A stretch of DNA of 15,284 nt from DATIUV01 sp049322755 (GTDB lineage Bacteria; Pseudomonadota; Gammaproteobacteria; Burkholderiales; UBA6910): the NCBI GenBank assembly GCA_049322755.1, contig JBMOQX010000009.1, positions 1 through 15,284 on the forward strand, in the 5' to 3' direction. The stretch's first letter is position 1, and each line of letters begins with the position of its first letter. Below the pieces are notes generated by a model. That model did no database searches. It saw only the letters and a program-made list of their open reading frames with translations, and was not told the DNA's origin. The translations under genes were made by a program, and so were the position numbers. This document shows, piece by piece, positions 7,801-14,760 of the stretch.

Positions 7801-9070
7801 CCAGCACGTCGAGCCGCCGCTCGAGGGTGCGGCGCCGCAGTTCGCCGCGGTACGCGTCGGCCGCCGCCCAGGCGGCGTGATTGCGCCACCAGAGCATCAT
7901 GACCAGGGCCACGAACGCCATCAGCAGCGTCACGAGGCCCAACGTGGCGTTTCGCAGCTGATCGATCGTCTCGTGCACCTCGCTCCGGTCGGTCTTAACG
8001 AGCAGCAGGGCCTGGGTTCCCGCCACCGGACGGACGTAGCCCATGGACGGCAGGCCACGATGATCGAGGCCCTCGACGTAGCCCTCGCGCACGTCCGCGG
8101 CACGGTGGAAGAGCTGCGCCGCTTCCGGCGGGGGCCGCGGGCCGGGGACGGCGCCGTGCCGCACCGGCGTCAGCAGCTGCAACCCGTCGGGGCCGCGCCG
8201 CAGCACCAGCATTTCCGTCGACCGGCTGCCCCGCGGCAGGTCGGCCAGCAGCGGAACCAGGAAAGGCCGGACATCCATCGTCGCCACCAGCGCAAAGGGC
8301 GCGGGCGCGTCGTCGCCGCCGCGTCCCAACGGCGCTGCGACGTGGACCAGCGTCACGCCGTCGGCAGCGCGGGTCAGGTCGGAGATCACCGGTCCGCCCC
8401 TTCGCAGCGCCTCGTCGGCGGCCGCCCGCAGCCCCGGGACGCCGGGTGCCGAAGGCGAAGTCGCCGCGATCGTGCGGCCCTCGGCGTCGACGATCCGGAC
8501 GTCCGTGTAGCCCGCCGCCCGTTGCAGTGCCTGCAGCCGCTCGACCACGGTTCCCTGGTGCGCATCGGTGGGCCGGGCGGCGAGGGCGGCCACGGCCGCG
8601 GCCAGCAGCGGGCTGTCGGCGACGACGCGCACGTCGACCAGGCGCTCCCGGCGCCAGAGATCGACATGGGCCGCCTTCTGGGCGCTGATCTCCTCCAGGT
8701 CCCGGCGCGCGTCCCGGGCCAAGGCGTCGCTGAAATAGTTGAACAGGTAGGCGCCGGTGCCGCCAATGGCGAACACCACCGACAGGAACGCCACCAGCGG
8801 CACCTCCGGGCCGAGGCGCCAGCGCGGCTCGTCGGCCGCCGGGGGCGCTCCGGCGACAACCGCCTGAGACTGCCAGGCGCGGTGCAGCAAGGCGTAGAGA
8901 AACACCGCCGTGGTGGCGACGAACGCCAGTCCCTTGACCGTCTGGTAGGCGGCGAGCTGCGCCACGTCCGGGCTCACCGCCGCCACCAGCAGGTCGGTGG
9001 CGAAAATCCAGATGCCGGCGATGAGCGCGTAGAGGGCGGTAAACCGCAGGGGCGTGAGCTTGAGCTGCAT
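4847..9070 (-). CDS. Membrane sensor with PAS-GAF-PAS-PAS-GGDEF-EAL domains (c-di-GMP synthase/phosphodiesterase)
   Basis: This 1407-residue multidomain protein would control cyclic di-GMP levels. Two N-terminal helices (about 10-30 and 44-62) and a third at 90-110 precede a periplasmic sensory region (about 112-370), closed by a helix at 375-395. Cytoplasmic domains follow: PAS (about 420-530), GAF (550-710), PAS (720-835), PAS (845-957), GGDEF (966-1128) and EAL (1143-1390). M-G-G-D-E-F at 1047-1052 is intact, with an RxxD product-inhibition site (R1039-A-T-D) five residues before it. EALVRW (1176) and DDFGTGYSS (1297) are intact, so both activities are possible, although many such fusions use only one. 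The ATG at 9070 is chosen because it begins the conserved hydrophobic N-terminus; an upstream start at 9205 would add 45 residues translated almost entirely from a palindromic repeat. No strong ribosome-binding site is seen at 9070. The 3' end overlaps the DapA-like gene. Confidence 0.93.
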   Translation of the reverse strand: MQLKLTPLRFTALYALIAGIWIFATDLLVAAVSPDVAQLAAYQTVKGLAFVATTAVFLYALLHRAWQSQAVVAGAPPAADEPRWRLGPEVPLVAFLSVVFAIGGTGAYLFNYFSDALARDARRDLEEISAQKAAHVDLWRRERLVDVRVVADSPLLAAAVAALAARPTDAHQGTVVERLQALQRAAGYTDVRIVDAEGRTIAATSPSAPGVPGLRAAADEALRRGGPVISDLTRAADGVTLVHVAAPLGRGGDDAPAPFALVATMDVRPFLVPLLADLPRGSRSTEMLVLRRGPDGLQLLTPVRHGAVPGPRPPPEAAQLFHRAADVREGYVEGLDHRGLPSMGYVRPVAGTQALLLVKTDRSEVHETIDQLRNATLGLVTLLMAFVALVMMLWWRNHAAWAAADAYRGELRRRTLERRLDVLAKYANDAILLLDRRGRILEANDQAVTAYGYPLETLRTMTISQLRAPGVEAQVRPHLDALERTGSAVFETVHRRRDGRQFPVESSSRRLELDGRVYIQTVIRDATERKRAEEELRRAQRQLERLNCLYAALTATNSAIVHARSEDELLNQVCRAAVDAGKLALAWIGRPAAGGRYLIPVVKAGAATEYLSQITVAVAPDAPEGGGLMGTCFRDTVHVIANDFLADPRTAPWHAAARRHGLRAAGAFPIRRAGNSYAVLAVYADEAGYFDDALVDLLDQMSADISFALDNLDRERARREAEERLALIIDAAPVAIVTIDPGGTVLTWNRGAEHIFGWRAEEVAGGPLPIVPEERTPEHRALRDRVAAGETFTGADLRCRTRTSALLDVSVSAAPIRDAAGRVTAVLSILEDISERKRAEERMKLWTKVLESSAEGIVVTGADGCIVTINQAFTNITGYGAQEAIGRTMRILRSGRHDADFYEALWRRLLADGHWQGEIWNRRRSGEIFPQWISITAVHDDSQRVTHYVGMFSDITEHKATEERIRHLAHFDALTNLPNRLLLAERFEAAVQLTGGDGRYIGCLFIDLDRFKDVNDSFGHEAGDAMLREMARRLERCVRATDTIARMGGDEFIVLLPGLRGPADAEAVVRKFVDALREPFVVADQALVVTASIGITFYPDDGRDLGTLIKHADIAMYAAKDAGRNSHEFFRADMVTHASEGLSLEGRLRRALERDEFILHYQPLVAAADGRIVGFEALVRWQDPESGMVPPDRFIPVAEERGLIVPIGTWVLRAACAQMRQWQASGLPAVPIAVNLSALQFQRSDFVHTVRRALEESGLDPGLLELELTESIIMRGAEGAIDTLNRLRELGIHLSIDDFGTGYSSLNYLRRFPLDKLKIDKSFVRDMMDNVSAANIVTAIIGLARSLKLEVIAEGVETPAQCRALRRLGCGQLQGYLFGRPQPAEAARAVLARGGSLLPRDGGEDGA

Positions 9071-9087
9071 CGTCGGGTAGGCCGGCT

Positions 9088-9316
9088 CTAGTGTCCTGTT
9101 CCGGAAATAGCTTGGATAACGCGAAACAAGCGGGAACCGTATCCGGGTGCCCCGCCGCCGGCGATCCGGGAACGTGGGCGAGGAAACGCGCCCTGCGGGC
9201 GGCATGCGGCGTTGCGCGCCTTGCGCCTATTCCCGATAGGCGGCTGCGGCGCGCGCCTTGCCTGCCACCCGCAGGGCGCGTTTCCTCGGCAAGGTATTTC
9301 CGGAACAGGACACTAG
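9088..9316. repeat. 229-bp palindromic MITE-like intergenic element with perfect 22-bp terminal inverted repeats
   Basis: Bases 9088-9109 and 9295-9316 are perfect 22-bp inverted copies, each containing TGTCCTGTTCCGGAAATA inward from an outer CTAG. The outermost CTAG may be a 4-bp target duplication, but as it is itself a palindrome it cannot be told apart from an extension of the repeat. Inside is a second perfect inverted pair (9179-9199 and 9268-9288). The inner hairpin sits off-centre: 69 bases (9110-9178) separate it from the left terminal repeat but only 6 from the right. No credible gene is encoded, so it resembles a non-autonomous, MITE-like or BIME-like dispersed element. Only one copy lies in the window, so mobility is inferred. 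It separates the promoter at 9344-9372 from the sensor gene. Confidence 0.8.
9179..9288. repeat. Inner 110-bp inverted repeat (long imperfect hairpin) of the palindromic element
   Basis: The 21-bp arms 9179-9199 and 9268-9288 are perfect inverted copies (CGAGGAAACGCGCCCTGCGGG read from the left). The inner part pairs imperfectly, and the apex is GCCTAT (9225-9230), a 5-base loop, then ATAGGC (9236-9241). The symmetry centre of arms and apex agrees at about 9233. In RNA or single-stranded DNA this would form one very stable hairpin. Confidence 0.85.
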
Positions 9317-9343
9317 CCCGCGGAACCGGCTCGAGGCCCGCCC

Positions 9344-9372
9344 ATTATAGGGGTGAGCTGCGGCTTTGCCGA
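9344..9372 (-). promoter_or_regulatory. Sigma70-like promoter reading toward the GGDEF-EAL sensor gene
   Basis: Reading toward base 1, TCGGCA (9372-9367, 4 of 6 matches to TTGACA) is followed after exactly 17 bases by a perfect TATAAT (9349-9344). A perfect -10 box is rare in this GC-rich sequence. The start site would be near 9337, about 265 bases before the sensor ATG at 9070, with the palindromic element in the leader. It lies after the end of the ATPase operon, so the sensor-aldolase pair is probably a separate transcription unit. Confidence 0.55.
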
Positions 9373-9433
9373 GCGCCGGCATGGCGGCGCCGCGGGACAA
9401 TCCGAACCGGGCCCCGGAACGCGGCCCGCCGCA

Positions 9434-9465
9434 GGCGCCGCGAGCCGGCGACCGCCCGCGGCGCC
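9434..9465 (-). terminator. GC-rich hairpin after the ATPase operon, possible terminator or mRNA 3' end
   Basis: GGCGCCGC (9434-9441) and GCGGCGCC (9458-9465) are perfect 8-bp inverted copies around a 16-base loop, starting 28 bases after the subunit D stop. There is no following T run, so it is not a classical intrinsic terminator. It could protect an mRNA 3' end, or be a chance product of GC content. Confidence 0.25.
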
Positions 9466-9492
9466 GGGAGCAGCGGCGTTTCGCGGCCGCCG

Positions 9493-10125
9493 TCAGCCGG
9501 CGCCTTCGCCCGGCTCCGCCCCGCGCAGCACCTTCATCTGGAACAGGGCGTTGCGCTCCTCCTCCTCCAGCGCCGACTGGATCTCGTGGATCCTGGCGCG
9601 GTACATCGGAATGATGTTGTACTTGAGGGCGTTCACCCGCTTCTGGGTCTTGCGCTGCTCGATCAGCAGGCGCCAGAGGGCGGTCTCCGCCTCGCCCAGC
9701 CGCGCCAGCAGCACCGCCATCTGCGCCAGCCGCGCGCGCGCCTGGTCGAAGCTCGGGTCGGTCCACATCAGCGCCACCGCCTTGACCGGCAGCGGCTCCG
9801 CGCTCACCGCCGGATATTCGACGCCGACGTGGGAGCGCGGCAGGATGTTCACCTGCAGCGCCGGCGGCGTGCCCACCGCCTGCTGCGCCAGCACGTGGCT
9901 GCCCATGCGGATGTGGGCGATGGCGAGCCACCGGTAGGCCTCGGTCACCGCCTCCGCCGCCTCGCGCCGCAGCGCGCGGTACTGCTTGAGCCGCTCGTGC
10001 ACCACCCGCGTCAGCAGCTCGCGCTTGCGCTCCAGCATGTCGTGGCCCTGCTCGAGAAAGCGGCCCTGGCGCCTGAGCTGCAGCAGCGCGCTCTTGGTGG
10101 GCGCGACCTTAAGCTGCTGTCTCAT
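9493..10125 (-). CDS. atpD: V/A-type ATPase subunit D (central rotor shaft)
   Basis: This 210-residue protein is the central-stalk coiled-coil subunit that turns inside the A3B3 head and links it to the membrane ring. The N-terminus V-A-P-T-K-S-A-L-L and the C-terminal R-R-V-N-A-L-type helix (here T-Q-K-R-V-N-A-L-K-Y-N-I-I-P) are family hallmarks; the two long helices frame a variable middle. Length is normal. Its ATG lies inside the end of subunit B, a 17-base overlap, and no clear ribosome-binding site is seen, which suggests translational coupling. It is the last ATPase gene; a non-coding region follows. The symbol follows V-type usage and does not mean the F-type beta subunit. Confidence 0.93.
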   Translation of the reverse strand: MRQQLKVAPTKSALLQLRRQGRFLEQGHDMLERKRELLTRVVHERLKQYRALRREAAEAVTEAYRWLAIAHIRMGSHVLAQQAVGTPPALQVNILPRSHVGVEYPAVSAEPLPVKAVALMWTDPSFDQARARLAQMAVLLARLGEAETALWRLLIEQRKTQKRVNALKYNIIPMYRARIHEIQSALEEEERNALFQMKVLRGAEPGEGAG

Positions 10126-11512
10126 GGCCCGCGGCGGCGTGGAAGCGGTGGTAGCGGCGGATCTCGTCTTCCGACACCCGCGTGAGGGAATCCGGCGGCA
10201 GCAGCGACAGCACCTCCCAGGCCGCGTTGAGGGTGTCGAACACGGCGCGATCCTCGGTTTCGCCCTGGTGCACGAAGCGGTCCTCGAACGCGTCGGCGAA
10301 GTCGAGGTAGCGGCGATCGCCCTCCGAGAGCTCCTCGGCGCCGATGATGGCGGCGAGATTCCTCACCTCCAGCGCGCGCGCGTAGGAGGCGAACAGCTGG
10401 CTCGCCACGCGCGGGTGGTCCTCGCGCGTGTAGTTCTTGCCGACCCCGTCCTTCATCAGCCGCGACAGCGACGGCAGCACCGCCACCGGCGGGTAGACGT
10501 GGCGCGCCTGCAGCTCGCGCGCCAGCACCACCTGGCCCTCGGTGATGTAGCCGGTGAGGTCGGGGATCGGATGGGTGATGTCGTCGGAGGGCATGGTGAC
10601 CACCGGGATCTGGGTGATGGATCCCGCCCGGTCCTTGATGCGCCCGGCGCGCTCGTAGATCTCGGCCAGGTCCGAGTAGAGATAGCCGGGGTAGCCCTTG
10701 CGCGAGGGCACGTCGCCCTTGGCGGTGGCCACCTCGCGCAGCGCCTCGGCGTAATTGGTCATGTCGGTCAGCACCACCAGCACGTGCAGGTCGAGGTCGA
10801 AGGCGAGGTATTCGGCGGCGGTGAGCGCCGTGCGCGGCAGGATCAGGCGCTCGATCGGCGGGTCATCGGCGAGATTGGTGAACATCACCACCTGGCCCAG
10901 CACTCCGCTCTGCTCGAACTCCTCCTGGAAGAAGCGCGCGTCGGCGTGGGACACGCCCATGGCGGCGAACACCACGGCGAAGCTGCCTTCCTCCCCCGGC
11001 AGCCGGGCCTGGCGCACGATCTGCGCCGCCAGCCGGTTGTGGGGCAATCCGGAGCCGGAAAAGATCGGCAGCTTCTGCCCCCGCACCAGCGCGTTCATGC
11101 CGTCGATGGCCGAGACGCCGGTCTGGATGAACTCGCGCGGATACGCCCGCGCCGAGGGGTTCACCGGCGCGCCGTTGACCGGGCGCTTGAGCGCCGAGAC
11201 CAGCGGCGGCCGGCCGTCGCGGGGCTGGGCGACGCCGTTGAACACGCGGCCCAGCAGTTCGCGCGACAGCGGCAGCTCGAACGGCTCGTCGAGAAAGCGC
11301 ACCCAGGTGCGTTCCAGGTCGAGGTCGTCGGTGCCCTCGAACACTTCCACCAGCACGACGTCGTGGGAGCAGCGGATCACCAGGCCGTTGCGCCGGTGTC
11401 CGCGGTGATCCTTCACCACCACGCGGTCGCCGAACGCGACATCGGCGACGTGCTTCATGAACAGGAGTCCGCCGCGGGCGGAACTGGCGGTGCGATACTC
11501 GAGCGCGCTCAT
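10109..11512 (-). CDS. atpB: V/A-type ATPase subunit B (non-catalytic head subunit)
   Basis: This 467-residue protein is the regulatory, non-catalytic subunit alternating with A in the cytoplasmic head. In place of a Walker A P-loop it has S-G-S-G-L-P-H-N at 152-159, which is diagnostic for B. Other B hallmarks are the T-D-M-T-N-Y-A-E-A-L segment at about 249-258 and S-R-K-G-Y-P-G-Y-L-Y at about 270-279. Length is typical. Its ATG overlaps the subunit A stop as ATGA, with GAGG 8 bases upstream, and its 3' end overlaps subunit D. No disruption or unusual residue was noticed. Confidence 0.96.
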   Translation of the reverse strand: MSALEYRTASSARGGLLFMKHVADVAFGDRVVVKDHRGHRRNGLVIRCSHDVVLVEVFEGTDDLDLERTWVRFLDEPFELPLSRELLGRVFNGVAQPRDGRPPLVSALKRPVNGAPVNPSARAYPREFIQTGVSAIDGMNALVRGQKLPIFSGSGLPHNRLAAQIVRQARLPGEEGSFAVVFAAMGVSHADARFFQEEFEQSGVLGQVVMFTNLADDPPIERLILPRTALTAAEYLAFDLDLHVLVVLTDMTNYAEALREVATAKGDVPSRKGYPGYLYSDLAEIYERAGRIKDRAGSITQIPVVTMPSDDITHPIPDLTGYITEGQVVLARELQARHVYPPVAVLPSLSRLMKDGVGKNYTREDHPRVASQLFASYARALEVRNLAAIIGAEELSEGDRRYLDFADAFEDRFVHQGETEDRAVFDTLNAAWEVLSLLPPDSLTRVSEDEIRRYHRFHAAAGHETAA

Positions 11513-13311
11513 CGGCTCGCCTCTGCGGGCCGGGCGTACTCGGTGCGCAGCGCGTCGAAGGCATCGCGGATCTCGCCGCGCATCGCTTTCAGCTTTTCCA
11601 GATCGGCCGACGGGAACAGCGCCTTGTAACGCCGCGCCCGCGACAGCAGCGGGAGTTTCAGCAGCTGCTGCACCGGGATGCCGAGCTCCAGCATCGCCAC
11701 CCCCTGGTGGTAGATCTCGATCAGCAGATCGAGCAGCAGGAACTGCTTCTGCGGCGAGCAGTAGCTGTCGATCTCGTCCAGCGCCGACTGCTGCAGCACG
11801 CCTTCGCGGATCAGCGCGGCGCCCTCCAGCGCCCAGCGCTGGGCGGCCGACAAAGCCTCCATGCCCACCAGGTTGACGATGCGCGAGAGCTCTTCGGCCT
11901 GCGCCAGCCGCGCCAGCGCCTCGGCGCGCTTTGCGCTCCAGCCGGGGTCCACCTCGCCGTGCCACCAGCGGGCGGCGGTATCGACGTAACCGGAGAAGCT
12001 CTCGGTCCAGTCCACCGCCGGATAGTGGCGCGCGTCCGCCAGCGACTTCGACAGCGCCCAGAACGTCTGGATGATCTCCTTGGTGTGGCTGGTCACCGGC
12101 TCGGAGAAGTCGCCGCCGGGCGGGGACACCGCGCCGATCAGCGTCACCGAGCCCACGGCGCCGCCCAGGGTGTGCACGCGGCCGGCGCGCTCGTAGAACG
12201 CCGCCAGGTGCGAAGCCAGGTAGGCGGGGTAGCCTTCCTCCACCGGCATCTGCCGCAGCCGCCCGCTCACCTCGCGCAGCGCTTCCGCCCAGCGGCTGGT
12301 GGAGTCCGCCACCATCACCACGTCCAGCCCCTGGTCGCGGAAATATTCGGCGATCGTGATGCCGACGTAGACCGAGGCCTCCCGCGCCACCACCGGCATG
12401 TTGGAGGTGTTCGCCACCAGCAGTGTGCGCTCCATCAGCGGCCGGCCGCTGTAGGGATCGGTCAGCTCGGGCATGCTCTCCAGCACGTCCACCAGCTCGT
12501 TGCCGCGCTCGCCGCAGCCCACGTAGATCACGATCTGGGCGTTGCACCAGCGCGCGATCTGCTGCTGCAGCACGGTCTTGCCGGCGCCGAACGGTCCCGG
12601 GATCGCCGCCTTGCCGCCCTTGACCACGGGAAAGAACGTGTCGAGGATGCGCTGCCCGGTGACGAGGGGCACGGTCGCGGGATCGCGCCGCAGATACGGC
12701 CGTGCAGTGCGCACCGGCCAGCGGTGGAACAGCGCGAGCCGGCGGAACCGGCCGCCGGGGTCGCGCACCCGCGCGACCGCCTGCTCGACGGTGTAGTCGC
12801 CCTCCGGGGCGAGGTCCTCGAGCGTGCCTTCCACGCCGGGCGGCACCAGGATGCGATGGCGGATGCTTTCGGTTTCCGGCACCGTGCCCAGCGTCATGCC
12901 GCCGCGCACCGGCTCGCCAACCTTGAGCGTCTCCGCCGGGGCGAATCGCCATCGCCGCTCCCGGTCCAGCGCGGGCACCACCAGTCCGCGCTCGATGTGA
13001 TCGCCCGAGAGCGCGGCGATTCCCGCCAGCGGCCGCTGCACCCCGTCGAAGATGGCGCCCAGGAGGCCGGGCCCCAGCTCCACCGAGAGCGGGTGGCCGA
13101 GCGCCTCGACGGGCTCGCCGGGGCGCAGGCCCTCGGTGGCCTCGTAGACCTGCACCGTGGCGCGGTCCTCGTCGCGGGCGATCACTTCGCCCACCAGCCC
13201 CAGCCTGCCGACGCGCACCTGCTCGCCGATCAGCACCCGGGGCAGGCGCAGGGTCAGGATCGGACCGTTGACCTCGAGAATCTCGCCCGCGACCGGATGG
13301 CGTTCAGGCAT
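11509..13311 (-). CDS. atpA: V/A-type ATPase subunit A (catalytic)
   Basis: This 600-residue catalytic subunit hydrolyses or makes ATP at the A/B interface. The P-loop G-P-F-G-A-G-K-T lies at 239-246 and the catalytic glutamate in G-E-R at 267-269. The extra non-homologous domain that distinguishes V/A-type A subunits from F-type beta lies between the N-terminal barrel and the P-loop (about 110-200). The substrate-binding segment D-S-T-S-R-W-A-E-A at 336-344 is intact. The ATG at 13311 overlaps the end of subunit E by 8 bases and has GGAGG nine bases upstream. The length is near the family norm, so the gene looks functional. Confidence 0.97.
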   Translation of the reverse strand: MPERHPVAGEILEVNGPILTLRLPRVLIGEQVRVGRLGLVGEVIARDEDRATVQVYEATEGLRPGEPVEALGHPLSVELGPGLLGAIFDGVQRPLAGIAALSGDHIERGLVVPALDRERRWRFAPAETLKVGEPVRGGMTLGTVPETESIRHRILVPPGVEGTLEDLAPEGDYTVEQAVARVRDPGGRFRRLALFHRWPVRTARPYLRRDPATVPLVTGQRILDTFFPVVKGGKAAIPGPFGAGKTVLQQQIARWCNAQIVIYVGCGERGNELVDVLESMPELTDPYSGRPLMERTLLVANTSNMPVVAREASVYVGITIAEYFRDQGLDVVMVADSTSRWAEALREVSGRLRQMPVEEGYPAYLASHLAAFYERAGRVHTLGGAVGSVTLIGAVSPPGGDFSEPVTSHTKEIIQTFWALSKSLADARHYPAVDWTESFSGYVDTAARWWHGEVDPGWSAKRAEALARLAQAEELSRIVNLVGMEALSAAQRWALEGAALIREGVLQQSALDEIDSYCSPQKQFLLLDLLIEIYHQGVAMLELGIPVQQLLKLPLLSRARRYKALFPSADLEKLKAMRGEIRDAFDALRTEYARPAEASR

Positions 13312-13954
13312 GGGACAGCGCCTCCATGTCGGGGACCGAGGAGAACAGGCGCTCCAGAATGAGGCGGTCGACCGCTTCTCCCAGGCGCTCGATGCGCCCC
13401 TCGAACGTGTTGTCGACGCGCAGCGTCTGCGGCCGGTTCATCACCACCGCGCCGCCGGACATGGCGCCGAAGGTGTCCATCAGCTCCAGGCGCGCGTGGG
13501 GCGAGATCGCCTTGCTGATGGCGTCCCAGCGGGCCCCGAACCGCTGGTGGTCCCGGGCATTGAGCTGCACCAGCACGCCGGCTTCGCCGATGGCCTGCGC
13601 GGCCCGCCGGATCAGTTGCTCCAGCACCGCCAGATACGCGCTTTCGTCGTCGGCGAAGGCGGCCAGGCGCCGCCGCACCTCGCCCAGCACCGCCTGCACC
13701 AGGGTCCAGCGCAGGCGGTCGAGTTCGCCCTGCAGGGCGATTTCGGCCGCCTGCACGCGCTGGCGGAACAGCCGGTCGGCGTCCGCCTTGGCCGCCAGGA
13801 TTTCGCGTTCCTCCCGCAGCCGCAGGCGCTGCGCGCACTCCCGCAGGATGCGCTCGCGCTCGCTGGCGCCCTTGTCCAGGTGCTCGCGCACCAGCAGGCG
13901 CGCGCGCGCCAGGAGCGCCGACTCCAGGTCGCGGACCTGCGTTTCCATGCTCAT
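13304..13954 (-). CDS. atpE: V/A-type ATPase subunit E (peripheral stalk)
   Basis: This 216-residue protein is the peripheral-stalk stator subunit. Its first 110 residues are charged and helical, rich in Arg, Glu and Ala as expected for the stalk coiled coil, and the C-terminal globular half (about 115-216) contains the head-binding domain, including D-T-F-G-A-M-S-G-G-A-V-V. The ATG at 13954 overlaps the TGA of subunit F as ATGA and has GGAGG six bases upstream; a second ATG two codons later is possible. The same reading frame stays open upstream through the F and K genes back into subunit I, which is an oddity of the region rather than part of this protein. Identity rests on fold features and operon position more than on strict motifs. 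Confidence 0.87.
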   Translation of the reverse strand: MSMETQVRDLESALLARARLLVREHLDKGASERERILRECAQRLRLREEREILAAKADADRLFRQRVQAAEIALQGELDRLRWTLVQAVLGEVRRRLAAFADDESAYLAVLEQLIRRAAQAIGEAGVLVQLNARDHQRFGARWDAISKAISPHARLELMDTFGAMSGGAVVMNRPQTLRVDNTFEGRIERLGEAVDRLILERLFSSVPDMEALSHA

Positions 13955-14313
13955 GCCGCGCCTCCGTTCAGGGCCGAGTCGCCGAGCAGCCGGCGTACCA
14001 GGCGGTCCACCTCGGGCGCGTACTCGTCCGGCCGCGCCAGGGACGGGATTTCGGTCACCACGATGCGGCCGCCTTCGCTGCGCACCCGGTTCAGCCAGAA
14101 GCCGCCGCTGCGGGCCAGGTGGTGCTCCAGGAACAGCAGCGCCTTCTGCTCGGAACGCAGCAGGTCCGCCAGCAGCCGCTCCAGCGCCTCGGGTCCCGCA
14201 TCGGGATAGGTCTCGGCACCGATCAGGCTGAAGCCCTGCATCAGCGCCGCCCCGCCGATGGCGATCAGCCGCGTCGGCGCGCCGGGCGGGCCTTGCCTCG
14301 ACTCGTCGGCCAT
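13951..14313 (-). CDS. atpF: V/A-type ATPase subunit F (central stalk, regulatory)
   Basis: This 120-residue protein matches the small Rossmann-like subunit F that binds the D shaft. The start of the fold, R-L-I-A-I-G-G-A-A-L-M-Q-G-F, and the following segment ending in L-L-F-L-E-H-H are characteristic of the family, as is the I-V-V-T-E-I-P-S-L strand at about 83-91. It is slightly longer than usual because of a hydrophilic N-terminal stretch of about 15 residues. It starts three bases after the subunit K stop with AAGG about 8 bases upstream, and ends in an ATGA overlap with subunit E. A shorter start would trim the N-terminus, but none has a better ribosome-binding site. Confidence 0.85.
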   Translation of the reverse strand: MADESRQGPPGAPTRLIAIGGAALMQGFSLIGAETYPDAGPEALERLLADLLRSEQKALLFLEHHLARSGGFWLNRVRSEGGRIVVTEIPSLARPDEYAPEVDRLVRRLLGDSALNGGAA

Positions 14314-14316
14314 GCG

Positions 14317-14760
14317 TCACACCTTGCCGAGCATCAGGATCGACATCACCAGGCCGTAGATCGCGATGCCCTCGGCCAGGCCCAGGAACACCAGCGAGCG
14401 GCCGAAGATCTCGGACTTCTCCGCCAGCACCGCCAGCGCCGCCGAACCCACCGGCCCCAGCGCGATTGCGGCGCCGATGGACGCCAGCCCGGTGGGAATG
14501 CCGATGCCGATCAGCGCCAGGCCCAATCCCACCGACACTTCGCTGCCGCCGCCGGGGGCCGCCGTCTGCGCCATCACTTCCTGGGTGCCCAGCACCAGCA
14601 CGCCGAACAGCGCCAGCGCGAACACCAGGATGTTGGCGCCCACCGCGCCCTTGATCCAGGCGGGCGCCAGCCGGATCTTGCCGGGCGCGAGCTCCAGCAG
14701 CACGCCCAGGCCGATGATGCCGGCCACCGCCGCGCCCATGAGAATGATCAGCCATGTCAT
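14317..14760 (-). CDS. atpK: V/A-type ATPase subunit K (membrane proteolipid, rotor ring)
   Basis: This 147-residue hydrophobic protein forms the ion-carrying rotor ring. Four hydrophobic segments are visible (about 3-24, 37-58, 76-112 and 119-144). The last two form a canonical c-type hairpin: glycine-rich helix, polar loop E-K-S-E-I-F-G-R (114-121), and an outer helix with the ion-binding Glu130 in G-L-A-E-G-I-A-I-Y-G. The first pair lacks such a motif, so only one site per chain is expected. The stretch before residue 66, ending V-M-A-Q, resembles a signal-peptide cleavage region. I cannot tell H+ from Na+ specificity. AAAGGAG lies six bases before the ATG, and the stop is three bases before subunit F. 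Confidence 0.93.
   Translation of the reverse strand: MTWLIILMGAAVAGIIGLGVLLELAPGKIRLAPAWIKGAVGANILVFALALFGVLVLGTQEVMAQTAAPGGGSEVSVGLGLALIGIGIPTGLASIGAAIALGPVGSAALAVLAEKSEIFGRSLVFLGLAEGIAIYGLVMSILMLGKV

Noticed and set aside
5192..9091. A 1299-codon open frame on the plus strand opposite the sensor gene
   Set aside because: It is antisense to a protein with clear domains, its translation is low-complexity in Val, Gly, Arg and His, and such mirror frames are common at this GC content.
9071..9205. A 45-residue N-terminal extension of the sensor protein from a start at 9205
   Set aside because: The extra residues are encoded mostly by the palindromic element, and the conserved hydrophobic N-terminus begins at the ATG at 9070.
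9091..10185. A 364-codon plus-strand open frame crossing the palindromic element and subunit D
   Set aside because: It begins inside the repeat and runs antisense to a well-recognised ATPase subunit; no domain is visible.
11707..13362. A 551-codon plus-strand open frame opposite ATPase subunit A
   Set aside because: It is a mirror of the conserved A-subunit codons, without a family match or a convincing start.
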